Source of the DNA: Cloacibacterium sp046296655
GTDB lineage: Bacteria > Bacteroidota > Bacteroidia > Flavobacteriales > Weeksellaceae
DNA: 57,595 nucleotides
Direction of reading: 5' to 3'
NCBI GenBank assembly: GCA_046296655.1
Contig: JBKBLE010000013.1
Location: forward strand, 1-57,595
The position numbers were made by a program, and so were the translations under genes. How positions within the stretch are numbered: the stretch's first letter is position 1; each line of letters begins with the position of its first letter. Below are positions 57,509-57,595 of the stretch, one piece after another. The notes beneath the pieces were generated by a model. That model had not been told where the DNA came from. It saw nothing but the letters and a program-made list of their open reading frames with translations, and ran no database searches.

Positions 57509-57595
57509 TAGTTAACGGTCAAAATCATAAAATTTGGGGTGCTTAAAATGGAGTTATTGAAGCTTGGAAAGACTGATTTCATAAAAGCAAAGCAC
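57508..57595 (-). CDS. C-terminal end of a second IS1182-family transposase (partial)
   Basis: The minus-strand frame, stop at 57508-57510, reads CFAFMKSVFPSFNNSILSTP. It matches the end of the first transposase (FAFSKRAFSVYKNSILSYSN) with many differences. The rest lies outside the window. Confidence 0.7.
   Translation of the reverse strand, partial: CFAFMKSVFPSFNNSILSTPNFMILTVN

Larger units (their letters stand above)
48594..57595 (+). mobile_element. Integron-like (CALIN-like) gene-cassette array, right end outside window
   Basis: Successive gene units each start with GTT and end with AAC, the two 10-bp ends of a unit being perfect reverse complements and different from most other units: GTTATCTGCT/AGCAGATAAC (units A and B), GTTATCGGTT/AACCGATAAC (C), GTTGCACGAT/ATCGTGCAAC (D), GTTGTGGCGA/TCGCCACAAC (mini-unit), GTTATGTGCA/TGCACATAAC (E). 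Between units lie imperfect palindromes of 85-205 bp with inner arm pairs. This is the R'/R'' logic of integron cassettes and attC sites. No integrase gene is in the window, and the sites are longer than classic attC. Confidence 0.65.
57416..57595 (-). mobile_element. Second IS1182-like element, left end only
   Basis: Begins AACTGTTGCACAACTCC, sharing TGTTGCACAACTCC with the first element (51224-51237). Following sequence is related but clearly diverged (TTTAGAAAATAGTTTT, then a similar CCTCTTT...AGAGAGG hairpin). The right end lies beyond the window. Confidence 0.75.

Overview
The window looks like a draft-assembly scaffold (two runs of N) from a low-GC member of the Bacteroidota, class Flavobacteriia, most like the Chryseobacterium/Cloacibacterium side of the Weeksellaceae. 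The basis is gene content (WbqC, GSCFA, GLPGLI, DUF5683, DUF2490, lepB with a DUF5684-like N-terminus), Bacteroidota-type promoters (TTG, about 20 bases, TAnnTTTG) and weak Shine-Dalgarno signals. The genus is an inference.

Positions 1 to about 48,040 are chromosomal backbone. In order they hold: the tail of an unknown gene; a radical SAM protein; a decayed thioesterase; two identical tRNA-Asp genes; trxA; a cysteine desulfurase; a four-gene cluster resembling the mycobacterial decaprenyl-phosphoryl-arabinose pathway (UbiA-type transferase, DprE1-like, DprE2-like, HAD phosphatase); two lipoproteins; a subtilisin-like protease with WbqC; lepB-dapB-DUF5683-parB-parA; tonB; purA; an alpha-amylase lipoprotein; two DEAD-box helicases; a DUF2490-DUF47-Pit phosphate-uptake operon behind Pho-box-like repeats; a prenyl synthase; tatD; obgE-adk-hpt; a surface-polysaccharide group; polA; a HipA-like kinase with DUF3037; and a UvrD/PcrA helicase. 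Dispersed palindromic repeats are common. Several lie in frame inside genes, and one forms a 120-bp tandem array that breaks the assembly.

From about 48,560 to the end the character changes to accessory DNA. One to four genes at a time are bounded by a 10-bp perfect inverted pair unique to that unit (GTT... at the left, ...AAC at the right). Successive units are joined by long imperfect palindromes. This is the geometry of integron gene cassettes joined by attC sites (own R' at the left end, complementary R'' at the right). Six consecutive units obey it, including one 59-bp unit with no gene. No integrase gene is visible, so the best description is an integron-like or CALIN-like cassette array; a strong promoter sits directly before the first unit. 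Cargo is a phage-like small protein, a duplicated zinc-ribbon protein with a DUF1643 protein, a CoiA-like nuclease, a very AT-rich module (six-cysteine secreted protein, ABC ATPase, permease, GLPGLI protein), and an intradiol-dioxygenase-like lipoprotein fused to a CPVC domain. Two diverged IS1182-like elements have inserted independently at the same point of two junction sites, the first with an 8-bp target duplication.

Three backbone genes are broken: a thioesterase with three in-frame stops, a DUF2461 gene with one in-frame stop, and a four-helix-bundle gene with one frameshift. Only resequencing can separate real decay from assembly error.
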